Assembly: GCF_028308085.1 (NCBI RefSeq)
Contig: NZ_JAQMFS010000094.1
Location: 32,006 to 96,005, forward strand
DNA: 64,000 nt
DNA from: Gemella haemolysans
GTDB taxonomy: Bacteria; Bacillota; Bacilli; Staphylococcales; Gemellaceae
Direction: 5' to 3'
Below the pieces are notes generated by a model, which saw only the letters and a list, made by a program, of their open reading frames with translations, did not search any database and was not told where the DNA came from. The position numbers were made by a program, and so were the translations under genes. Every line of letters starts with the position of its first letter. The stretch's first letter is position 1. Below are positions 57,493-64,000 of the stretch, piece after piece.

Positions 57493-58905
57493 ATGGGAAT
57501 AATTGACTACACATTAGAACCTCATTCTGACATAGCGTTTATAGACATGAAATCTTTTTACGCTAGTGTCGAATGTGTAGAACGTGGACTTAATCCGCTA
57601 ACTACCTCACTTTGTGTAATGAGTAGAAGTGATAATTCTAATGGTCTAATCTTAGCCAGCTCTCCTATATTTAAAGAAGTTTTCGGAAAAAATAATGTTG
57701 GAAGAAGTTACGATCTGCCTTTTGATATCAATACACGACGTTTTTCGTTTTATAATGCAAAAAGACAAGGGCTTAAAATAACTCCAGAATATATTAAACA
57801 CATTGAATCTTGGGCTAAGAAAACATTAATAGTCCCCCCAAGAATGACTCTATATATTGAGAAAAATATACAAATACTCAACGTACTAAAAAATTATGTT
57901 CCAGACGAAGATATCCATCCCTACTCGATTGATGAAGGTTTTATCGATTTAACTCAGTCCCTTAATTACTTCATAAAAGATTCTACTAAAACAAGAAAAG
58001 AAAAATTGGACATAATTTGTGCGAAAATCCAACATGATATATGGAAAAAAACAGGAGTATACTCAACTGTGGGCATGAGCAATTCTAATCCACTTCTAGC
58101 AAAACTTGCTTTAGATAATGAAGCTAAGAAAACTCCTACTATGCGAGCAAATTGGTCATACGAAGATGTTGAAACAAAAGTGTGGAGTATACCAACTCTT
58201 ACTGATTTTTGGGGTATAGGAAAAAGAACAGAAAAAAGATTAAATAAATTAAAAATAGATTCTGTTAAAGATTTAGCAAATGCTAATCCTGATATACTAA
58301 AAAAAGAATTTGGAATTATCGGAGTTCAGCTATGGTTCCACGCAAATGGTATAGATGAAAGTAAGCCCTCAAAACCTTATAAGCCAAAATCAAAAGGTTT
58401 AGGTAACTCCCAAGTCCTTCCTAAAGACTATAAAATAAAATCACAAATAGAATTAGTTTTATCTGAAATGGCTGAACAAGTCGCCATAAGACTAAGAAGA
58501 ATTAAGAAGAACGCAAAATCCGTACATATTCATATTAGTTACAGTAGAATTGAAAATAAAAAATCTATTAACGCATCTAAAAAGATTAATCCTACTCAAA
58601 GCACAAAGCAACTAACCGATTATGTTTTAGAACTCTTTAGAAGTAAATATGATGGTGGTGCTGTACGTTCTATCGCAGTTAGATACGATAACTTAGTAGA
58701 TGATAATCTTACAATATACTCTCTATTCGATGATATTGAAGCTATTGAAAAACAAAGAAAAATAGATAAAACATTAGATAGCATACGTGATAAATATGGA
58801 TTTCTCTCTGTACAAAACGGAAGTATGTTGATGGAAGGTTCACGTGTTAAAGAAAGAAGTAAATTAGTAGGAGGACATGCCGGTGGCATGGATGGAATAA
58901 TATGA
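57493..58905 (+). CDS. umuC: Y-family DNA polymerase (UmuC/ImpB type)
   Basis: 470 residues. The start FIDMKSFYASVECV gives the first metal Asp; YSIDEGFIDL holds the second catalytic Asp-Glu pair (near 138-147). The thumb/little-finger parts (about 230-400) include WGIGKRTEKRLNKL. It copies past DNA damage with low fidelity. It lies 4 bases after the repressor stop, so it is controlled by the same promoter. Similar streptococcal genes ride on chromosomes and mobile elements. Confidence 0.93.
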   Translation: MGIIDYTLEPHSDIAFIDMKSFYASVECVERGLNPLTTSLCVMSRSDNSNGLILASSPIFKEVFGKNNVGRSYDLPFDINTRRFSFYNAKRQGLKITPEYIKHIESWAKKTLIVPPRMTLYIEKNIQILNVLKNYVPDEDIHPYSIDEGFIDLTQSLNYFIKDSTKTRKEKLDIICAKIQHDIWKKTGVYSTVGMSNSNPLLAKLALDNEAKKTPTMRANWSYEDVETKVWSIPTLTDFWGIGKRTEKRLNKLKIDSVKDLANANPDILKKEFGIIGVQLWFHANGIDESKPSKPYKPKSKGLGNSQVLPKDYKIKSQIELVLSEMAEQVAIRLRRIKKNAKSVHIHISYSRIENKKSINASKKINPTQSTKQLTDYVLELFRSKYDGGAVRSIAVRYDNLVDDNLTIYSLFDDIEAIEKQRKIDKTLDSIRDKYGFLSVQNGSMLMEGSRVKERSKLVGGHAGGMDGII

Positions 58906-59258
58906 TAAACAGAAATTATCTCCCTTATAAATCCGCAAGAGAATATGCTGATCGTGGTATGGCAAAATGGATGGGATTTTTCATCTCAGAGCATACTACC
59001 GCAATCAATACACAAGGTGACACCATAGACTTTTCCAATAATATGGATAAAGATGAAAAAAGATTGTTACTAAATCAGCTATATTTCTTTAAAGGACTAG
59101 CATATTTATATATCCTCAATCAACGTGAACCATATCTAGGGAAAGTTGTTGATTGTGGCAAAGATACTATTTATTTTTCTACTAAACAAAACATATTACA
59201 AGTTTCAATTAATGATATTCTAAAAGTTTCACTAGCAGAGGAATTAGACTATGAATAA
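58902..59258 (+). CDS. YolD-like small protein of the Umu cassette
   Basis: 118 residues, overlapping the umuC stop by 4 bases. The start YLPYKSAREYADRGMAKWMG is typical of proteins that follow Y-family polymerases in Firmicutes; the central part (FKGLAYLYILNQREPYLGKVVD) resembles a YolD-type fold. YolD proteins are thought to assist or regulate the polymerase, but no biochemical role is settled. The family call is based on context and this pattern. Confidence 0.68.
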   Translation: MINRNYLPYKSAREYADRGMAKWMGFFISEHTTAINTQGDTIDFSNNMDKDEKRLLLNQLYFFKGLAYLYILNQREPYLGKVVDCGKDTIYFSTKQNILQVSINDILKVSLAEELDYE

Positions 59259-59541
59259 ACTTAATCAACACGAAGTACAATTCGATTATTTTAGCAGTAA
59301 CTATGATCAATTTGAAAAAGATTTCTATAAATATTCCGCATTAAATATTCCTCTAACATTTTTAACAGATGATATTTTAAGTTTAATGGTAAATAACAAT
59401 AGCAATTTTTTCAGATTAACCGCTAATAAATCAAAAGATAAAAGAGACCACTACTTCTTTTTTAAAGTTCAAACTCCTTTAGAAAACAAGATGGTGAGAA
59501 TCTTTCAATATACTGGACATAAATTTATAAACCAAAAATAA
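59251..59541 (+). CDS. Small protein of the Umu cassette (DUF5960-like)
   Basis: 96 residues, overlapping the previous gene by 8 bases. It shows QFDYFSSNYDQFEKDFYKYS, PLTFLTDDILSLM, and a C-terminal VRIFQYTGHKF; I recall this as the DUF5960 pattern found after streptococcal umuC genes. It is soluble, with no motif that tells its function. It ends on a bidirectional terminator. Confidence 0.68.
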   Translation: MNKLNQHEVQFDYFSSNYDQFEKDFYKYSALNIPLTFLTDDILSLMVNNNSNFFRLTANKSKDKRDHYFFFKVQTPLENKMVRIFQYTGHKFINQK

Positions 59542-59576
59542 ACTCGAAACTAGGATAAGCTCCTAATTCGAGTTTA
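59539..59576. terminator. Bidirectional terminator
   Basis: Arms TAAACTCGAA / TTCGAGTTTA plus inner TAGGA / TCCTA, between the Umu cassette and the converging LPXTG gene; followed by TTTTC on plus. Confidence 0.85.
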
Positions 59577-59610
59577 TTTTCTATATCTAAGTGTGATAAT
59601 TTCTTAGATT

Positions 59611-61203
59611 TTATTGATTTTGTTTCCTTCTAATTGCTATTGCAGCCCCTAAAGCTAATAACGCAAAAGTAACAGTTTGTCCTGTTTCTAAACCAGTTTT
59701 CGGTAGTTGTTCATTTTCTTTTGTATTATTTTCTTTTGTATCACTATTAGTTTTATTACTATTCGTTTTATTACTATTATCAGACTCTTCTTTTTTGTTC
59801 TCAGGCTTATATTCAGCTTTTACCGATGTCACTATTTGAACACGACTTTCTAAATCCTTAGCACCTACTCTGATTCTCTCTAGAATAGTAAATTTACTAA
59901 AATGATTTATTTTAAATTGTATAAATCCTTCACTAAAACTACTTTCAACTTTTTCTAGTTCATTATTTTCCGCAATATGATATACTTCTAGTTCTGCATC
60001 ATCATTTTTTACAACAGACATTTTAACTGTACGTTCTGCATCACTATCTAGCTTTTTCCCATCTTTTTCAAAATGAATTTCAAATACTTCCACAACTTTA
60101 TATTCACTACCTAATTTTTCGATAATAGTTTTATTTAGATTTTCATCATTAATTGATCCTACAAAAACATTATCAGCTTTTATTTTATCTTTATCAAATA
60201 ATACAGCTACATCACGTCCTGAAAGTTTCGCTGATAAAACATTGTTTTCTACCTTAGCAGTATTTGTTGGAGTTTCTTGTTTTTTATCATTAGTTACTTC
60301 TTGTTTACTTGGAATCACTTTTGAAGTTTCTTTGCTAGGAACTTCTTTCTTGTCTCCAGGAAGAGCTTGCTCTTTAGGAGTTTCTTTTTTATCTTCTTTT
60401 ACTTCGTTTTTTTCTTTCTTATTCTCAGAAACTTTGTTTTCTTTTGGAGTTTCCTTCTTATCAGTCTCTTTAGTCACTTCTTTATTTTCTTTTTTTTCAC
60501 CAGTAACTTTTTCTTCTTTAGGGCTATCTTTTTTGCCTTCTTTTTCAACTGAAGGTTCATTCTTTAAAGTATTTTCTAAAATAGATTTCACTTTTTTAAG
60601 ATTTTCATTATTAGGATTAACTGCTAACAATTCTTTAACTTTAACTAACCAGACAGTTTTTATTTCCTGTTCTTTCTTTTTATCAACTTTAATACCAGCT
60701 AATAGATAATTTACAAATTCTTTTTCATCAATTGAATTCCAATCAACCTTATCTTCTAAAATAGATTCAACTAATTTCTCTTCTTTGTGAACTTTTACCA
60801 CTGGAGCCGGTGTAGTTACCACAGGTTCTGTAGTTTTTGAAGTTTTTTCAAGAGAAATTTCTTCTGTTTTAGATTTAACTGAAATAGTTTTATCTGTTAC
60901 ACCTACACTATGATGTTCTATAATTTTTCCTTCCTGTTTACAATCTTCGCACACAGTAAGTGCATTAGGTTCTGTAGGCCTTGGAGCCGAATCAGCTTTA
61001 GTTTTTATTTTTTCTGTTTTTTCTAAAACAGGTTTGTTTACATGTTCTAAATTAACATCGTGAGTAACTTCAGAATTTACAACAATATTATTTACATCTT
61101 CGTGCGCATAAGCTGTTCCAAAAGATCCTGCAGTAATACCTATTAATACACTAGCAATACCTACTGAAACCTTTCTTATCGAATATTTTCTCTTACTAAA
61201 CAT
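59611..61203 (-). CDS. LPXTG-anchored surface protein with YSIRK signal
   Basis: 530 residues. A YSIRK/GS signal peptide (YSIRKVSVGIASVLIG, about 7-22, cleavage near Ala32) directs it to the septum. The middle (about 205-320) is a Lys/Glu/Pro-rich low-complexity region with repeats such as KKETPKE and KKEVPSKET. A folded part is likely at about 330-445 (AVLFDKDKI...FSKFTILERIRV). The sorting signal is LPKTG near 497, a hydrophobic stretch and RRKQNQ. Sortase A would link it to peptidoglycan. The ligand is unknown; repeat number may vary. Confidence 0.9.
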   Translation of the reverse strand: MFSKRKYSIRKVSVGIASVLIGITAGSFGTAYAHEDVNNIVVNSEVTHDVNLEHVNKPVLEKTEKIKTKADSAPRPTEPNALTVCEDCKQEGKIIEHHSVGVTDKTISVKSKTEEISLEKTSKTTEPVVTTPAPVVKVHKEEKLVESILEDKVDWNSIDEKEFVNYLLAGIKVDKKKEQEIKTVWLVKVKELLAVNPNNENLKKVKSILENTLKNEPSVEKEGKKDSPKEEKVTGEKKENKEVTKETDKKETPKENKVSENKKEKNEVKEDKKETPKEQALPGDKKEVPSKETSKVIPSKQEVTNDKKQETPTNTAKVENNVLSAKLSGRDVAVLFDKDKIKADNVFVGSINDENLNKTIIEKLGSEYKVVEVFEIHFEKDGKKLDSDAERTVKMSVVKNDDAELEVYHIAENNELEKVESSFSEGFIQFKINHFSKFTILERIRVGAKDLESRVQIVTSVKAEYKPENKKEESDNSNKTNSNKTNSDTKENNTKENEQLPKTGLETGQTVTFALLALGAAIAIRRKQNQ

Positions 61204-61327
61204 AATTTTCTCCTTATCAAATTGTTTAAAAATTACAATTCACTCATTATACTATCTTTATAATTATATTATATCTATTAAAATTGAGCAAGTATGAACC
61301 TATTTTAATAACTTATAATATTAAAAT

Positions 61328-61374
61328 ACCAGAATCAAAAGCTTAGTATTCTACTTTACTCTTTTGATTCTGGT
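61328..61374 (-). terminator. Terminator of the 103-codon gene
   Basis: Perfect 14-bp arms ACCAGAATCAAAAG / CTTTTGATTCTGGT, 19-base loop, then TATTTTAATATT on the minus strand. Confidence 0.85.
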
Positions 61375-61410
61375 ACATAATAATAATATCTATAATTTTC
61401 AAATCCTATA

Positions 61411-61722
61411 TTATCTAATTTGATGTTTATTCATTTTCTCTTGGAAAATATTTGTAATAACTTTACGTAGCTCTTCTTTTTCTTTTTCTGGCCATTCACC
61501 TTCTTGTTGAGCCGCTGCATAAAGTTCTGGATACTCAACAGAAATTCTCTTTACTGTACGTGTGTTAGCATGTTTTCTTACGAAAAATGGAATCTTCTTC
61601 ATTAATTCTTCAGGAACTAATGAAAGTATTCTATCAGCAGTTTCTCTATCACTAATTACTGAAAAAGTAAGACCTTTCTTTATCTGTTTTTGTTCCTGTT
61701 CTGTAAAATCTTCTAACTTCAT
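61411..61722 (-). CDS. Protein of unknown function, 103 residues
   Basis: A soluble, charged, mostly helical protein with an AGGAGA ribosome site and its own terminator, so it is likely real and monocistronic. It shows FTEQEQKQIKKGL, ILSLVPEELMKKIPFFVRKH, and YPELYAAAQQEGEWPEKEKEEL. I do not recognise a family. No membrane segment, signal or cysteine is present. Confidence 0.7.
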   Translation of the reverse strand: MKLEDFTEQEQKQIKKGLTFSVISDRETADRILSLVPEELMKKIPFFVRKHANTRTVKRISVEYPELYAAAQQEGEWPEKEKEELRKVITNIFQEKMNKHQIR

Positions 61723-62035
61723 TCTTGTTCTCCTAAATATGTATATCTCTTAATTAAAGATTATATACTAAGAGTTAGGAAACAACAAATATATTCTACT
61801 GATAGAGATTATCAGTATTATAATGTTATCTACTAATAACTACCTAAATTTTAAAAATAATGATTTCTTATATGAAATTATATAATCTGAACAGTAAATT
61901 TTTTTGACTTACCGTTTAATAAATGGCTATTTTATAGCGTTTTATTTGATTATTTGAGTTAGACAGACTAGGATTTAGATTTTAACTCTTATGGAAAATA
62001 ACAAGGGCTATTCTCCTAAAGTATGTTCTATACCA
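61723..62035. other. Gene-free AT-rich stretch
   Basis: I see no convincing open frame, RNA or strong promoter. A weak hairpin GAGTTA / TAACTC (61955-61988) lies after the methyltransferase gene and could act as a poor terminator. Confidence 0.5.
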
Positions 62036-62800
62036 TTATAGTTTAATGCAAAGTGTAGCTATATAGTCGTTTCCATAACGTGATAGTCTATGTCTTTTGT
62101 CACACGATTCATAAAAATCTATCATAGCAAGACCATTTTTAAGTTGTCCTCTAATCTGAGTTTCTAAGGTATGGCTAAATTCATATCCATATTCTGGGTT
62201 TATAGTTATCTTGCCTTCCTCTTCAAGCTCTCTCGAATTAAAAGGTATTGAGAATTTTAAAAGTAATTCTTCATCGGGTTTGTCCCATACAATGTCAACA
62301 TCATACATGTATATCCAAGGATTCATAAATCCAACCATTAACAATCCACCCTTTTTCAATACTCGAGAGGCTTCTTTATATATATTTTCTAAATCTTCTA
62401 CATATACATTTGAAACTGGATTAAAAATAATATCAAATGTTTCATTTTCAAATGGAAATGGTTTTGTCATATCGCTTTGAACTGTGTTGATATTTAAGCC
62501 TTCTCTTTTAGCAACCATTTCATCTCTTTGCAATTGTGATTTAGAAAAATCCATTATAGTTACATCATAACCTTTTACAGCAAAAACTGGGCCTTGCTGA
62601 CCACCACCACAAGCTAAACCTAATATCTTTTTCCCGTTTGCTTTTTCAAACCATTCTTTTGGAACTTTTTTCCCAACAGTTAATGCAACAGAAATTGGAT
62701 TATTTCTAGCTTCTTCTAATTGTTCGTGTGTCAACGGCTCGGTATAGTCATTTTTTACATTATTCCATCTATCTTCATTTAACTTTATATAACTATTCAT
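62036..62800 (-). CDS. Class I SAM-dependent methyltransferase
   Basis: 254 residues. The SAM-binding motif I is KILGLACGGGQQGPVFA (near 69-85), motif II DVTIMDFSKSQL, motif IV MTKPFPFENETFDIIFN, and VLKKGGLLMVGF as the later strand. It is a small-molecule type (UbiE-like) methyltransferase; the substrate is not known. It shares a transcript with the DUF6434-like gene 61 bases upstream, which gives no clear hint. Confidence 0.82.
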   Translation of the reverse strand: MNSYIKLNEDRWNNVKNDYTEPLTHEQLEEARNNPISVALTVGKKVPKEWFEKANGKKILGLACGGGQQGPVFAVKGYDVTIMDFSKSQLQRDEMVAKREGLNINTVQSDMTKPFPFENETFDIIFNPVSNVYVEDLENIYKEASRVLKKGGLLMVGFMNPWIYMYDVDIVWDKPDEELLLKFSIPFNSRELEEEGKITINPEYGYEFSHTLETQIRGQLKNGLAMIDFYESCDKRHRLSRYGNDYIATLCIKL

Positions 62801-62861
62801 CTTATAATCTCCTCGTAATTTTTCAAATGTGAGCTATCGTTAAAAAATATCCGATATATTT

Positions 62862-63479
62862 TTATTTGCGGTACTCCTCTAATTTGAATCCATATTCATT
62901 TAGAAGTTGTTTTGAATAAATTTTTTCATTTTTTGAATTTCTAACTTCTTTCCAAAGGATAGCTGCAACTTTTAACTTGTTAGAATAATTATTGCTAAAT
63001 TCATCTGCACAAAAATCTTTTAGAAATTGATTCCACTGACAAGTCGAATTATCATACTTTGCATAATCTGACTCTCCATAATATATTTTTATCATATCTT
63101 GAATTGTAAATTCTTTATTGTTATCACTTTTTACTTTTCTCCAAGCCGTTGCCATATCAGCATTGAATTTAAACGGGCTAACTCCTGTTACAGCTGAAAA
63201 ATAATCTCTAAATTTTTGGTTAAAAGAAAAACCACATTCTAGCAATGGTGTATTTAAAGATATTACTTCGGCATGTTTTTTGTTTACTTTTCTTGTAGAC
63301 TTTTCTATTCTATTTCCCTTGAAATATTGTTCAATAATATAGTTCAATTCTTTCTTTGTACATCTATACTCTAGTCCAAGAGACTTACATATTTGTGAAA
63401 GTTCCTCTCGATACCAATAGTACTTGTTAAATTCCTCAAATGATTCTATATCTTTAAAACTAGGTCTAATTTCTATCAC
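62862..63479 (-). CDS. DUF6434-like protein with N-terminal SAP-like segment
   Basis: 205 residues, soluble. The N-terminal part (about 1-60) has WYREELSQICKSLGLEYRCTKKELNYIIEQYF in part (ELSQICKSLGL), a SAP-like helix pair often linked to nucleic-acid binding. The central part, LNTPLLECGFSFNQKFRDYF and FTIQDMIKIYY, matches my memory of DUF6434. It lies upstream of the methyltransferase gene. Function unknown. Confidence 0.7.
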   Translation of the reverse strand: MIEIRPSFKDIESFEEFNKYYWYREELSQICKSLGLEYRCTKKELNYIIEQYFKGNRIEKSTRKVNKKHAEVISLNTPLLECGFSFNQKFRDYFSAVTGVSPFKFNADMATAWRKVKSDNNKEFTIQDMIKIYYGESDYAKYDNSTCQWNQFLKDFCADEFSNNYSNKLKVAAILWKEVRNSKNEKIYSKQLLNEYGFKLEEYRK

Positions 63480-63568
63480 ACATTCACCTCCGAAACTTCA
63501 ATTATATATTTCCCTCTTAATCAACTTAATTTATTTTATTATACAATACTCCTTAGATTTCGTAAATT

Positions 63569-63634
63569 AAAATAAAGACTTACTCCAAGTTACCAATATC
63601 CTTTAACGATAACCTTAGAATAAGCCTTTATTTT
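63569..63634 (-). terminator. Long hairpin at the end of the structured stretch
   Basis: Minus-strand arms AAAATAAAGGCTTATTC and GAGTAAGTCTTTATTTT pair over 17 bp (two G-T). The inner CTAAG / CTTGG and GTTA / TAAC also pair, so nearly the whole 66 bases fold into one hairpin. It is T-rich at the far end (TTTATTTTAATTT), so it may end the RNA read from the right. Confidence 0.65.
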
Positions 63635-64000
63635 CTACACTTCATTTATTCACTAGTTACAACTTTTGACATTAATACTACACACTCATCGATTCACTGT
63701 TACCTCATCACTAACGCTCTGCGATAACTATCTCATAAAGTATTCGTAATTAATGGCTTCAGCCTACACCCTTGTCATTAAAACGACTGCTTCAACATAG
63801 CTCGGTTCTCCAACGAGTAACGCATTTCATATCCACTGTACACAGGAATGGTAGAACGCCTATTTTCACCTTAAAATGGGTATGTCAAAACGATACCAAT
63901 AATGCCCCCTGAAAAGGGGTGGTTTTCTCTTCGGGTATAACCCTTTGTTACTAACACGCACCTCAAGGCGCTGGCTTTCACATTCGTTCAAGCCCTATTG
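63569..64000 (-). ncRNA. Large structured non-coding RNA candidate (partial at right edge)
   Basis: The minus strand from 64000 down to about 63569 has no sustained open frame. It is richer in G+C than its surroundings and holds many short hairpins: GCGCC-TTGA-GGTGC, GGG-TTATA-CCC, CCCCT-TTTC-AGGGG, GGTAT-(9)-ATACC, CTCG-(9)-CGAG, and TAATG-(20)-CATTA. It ends at a long hairpin. This looks like an ornate large RNA or the non-coding end of a mobile element, such as a TnpB-associated guide RNA: the first bases could encode the last residues IGLERM of such a protein before a TGA. The 63480-63568 part is the promoter side of the DUF6434 gene. Identity is unknown. Confidence 0.55.

Noticed and set aside
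59880..60620. Tandem-repeat or CRISPR-like look of the LPXTG gene region
   Set aside because: The repeats are imperfect coding repeats of Lys/Glu/Pro without direct repeat-spacer structure; no CRISPR array is present in the window.
60242..60709. 155-codon plus-strand frame opposite the LPXTG gene
   Set aside because: Arises from the Lys/Glu repeats read in reverse (Phe/Ser/Leu-rich); no start signal.
63569..64000. RNase P RNA, tmRNA or group II intron 3' end
   Set aside because: I looked for the RNase P core, the tmRNA ends and a domain V hairpin and did not find them.

Overview
The window is low-G+C, AT-rich chromosomal DNA from a Gram-positive Firmicute. It carries a dlt teichoic-acid D-alanylation operon, a YSIRK/LPXTG surface protein, T-box riboswitches, and an L27 precursor with its Prp protease. 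It also has a cysteine-less RexB-like AddB and a streptococcal-type umuC cassette. This mix of streptococcal and staphylococcal/Bacillus traits fits Gemella or a close relative; that placement is inference. Most genes lie on the minus strand and form tight operons closed by clear hairpin terminators.

Layout. 1-3.3 kb: the 5' part of a class III fructose bisphosphatase gene, then an operon of two putative esterases and an ATP-grasp enzyme. 3.4-7.7 kb: dltABCD followed by a 41-codon gene read here as a relocated dltX. 7.9-16 kb: the DNA end-processing operon sbcD-sbcC-addB. 16-17.6 kb: an orphan plus-strand pair encoding a secreted protein and a small membrane protein, flanked by a possible transposase remnant and a structured non-coding stretch. 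17.7-20.6 kb: uppS-cdsA-rseP. 20.8-26.2 kb: a T-box-controlled metNIQ operon with an aminotransferase, then an MFS transporter. 26.2-36.9 kb: LysM protein, a small conserved protein, rsmD-coaD-murG-PAP2-yhdT-panF, pnp-ylbG, a Na/Pi cotransporter with a tiny downstream peptide, and rplU-prp-rpmA with its leader. 37-44.4 kb: yidC, a frameshifted ArsR-like regulator beside an MFS exporter, uracil permease, cyclophilin, and T-box-controlled thrS. 44.5-53.4 kb: a nine-gene run from a pentapeptide-repeat gene through truA, ecfA1A2T and a Sua5-type gene to two membrane-linked glycosyltransferases and a leucine-rich-repeat protein. 53.5-55.2 kb: glycolipid synthase and PAP2 phosphatase. 55.6-59.6 kb: a serine hydrolase and an SOS-like cassette (LexA/HdiR-type repressor, Y-family polymerase, two small partners) behind a perfect 38-bp palindrome. 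59.6-63.5 kb: LPXTG protein, an unknown gene, a methyltransferase and a DUF6434-like protein. 63.57-64.0 kb: a strongly structured, relatively GC-rich, apparently non-coding minus-strand stretch that runs off the edge.

The genes cooperate mainly in envelope building (dlt, uppS/cdsA, murG, ugtP, glycosyltransferases, PAP2 enzymes, yidC, rseP), DNA repair (SbcCD, AddB, Umu cassette), translation (thrS, truA, Sua5, L21/L27, rsmD) and nutrient uptake (MetNIQ, ECF, PanF, UraA). The features most worth follow-up are the structured RNA-like stretch at the right edge, the palindrome-controlled Umu cassette, the secreted/membrane pair at 16.5 kb, the relocated dltX and the poly-A frameshifted regulator.
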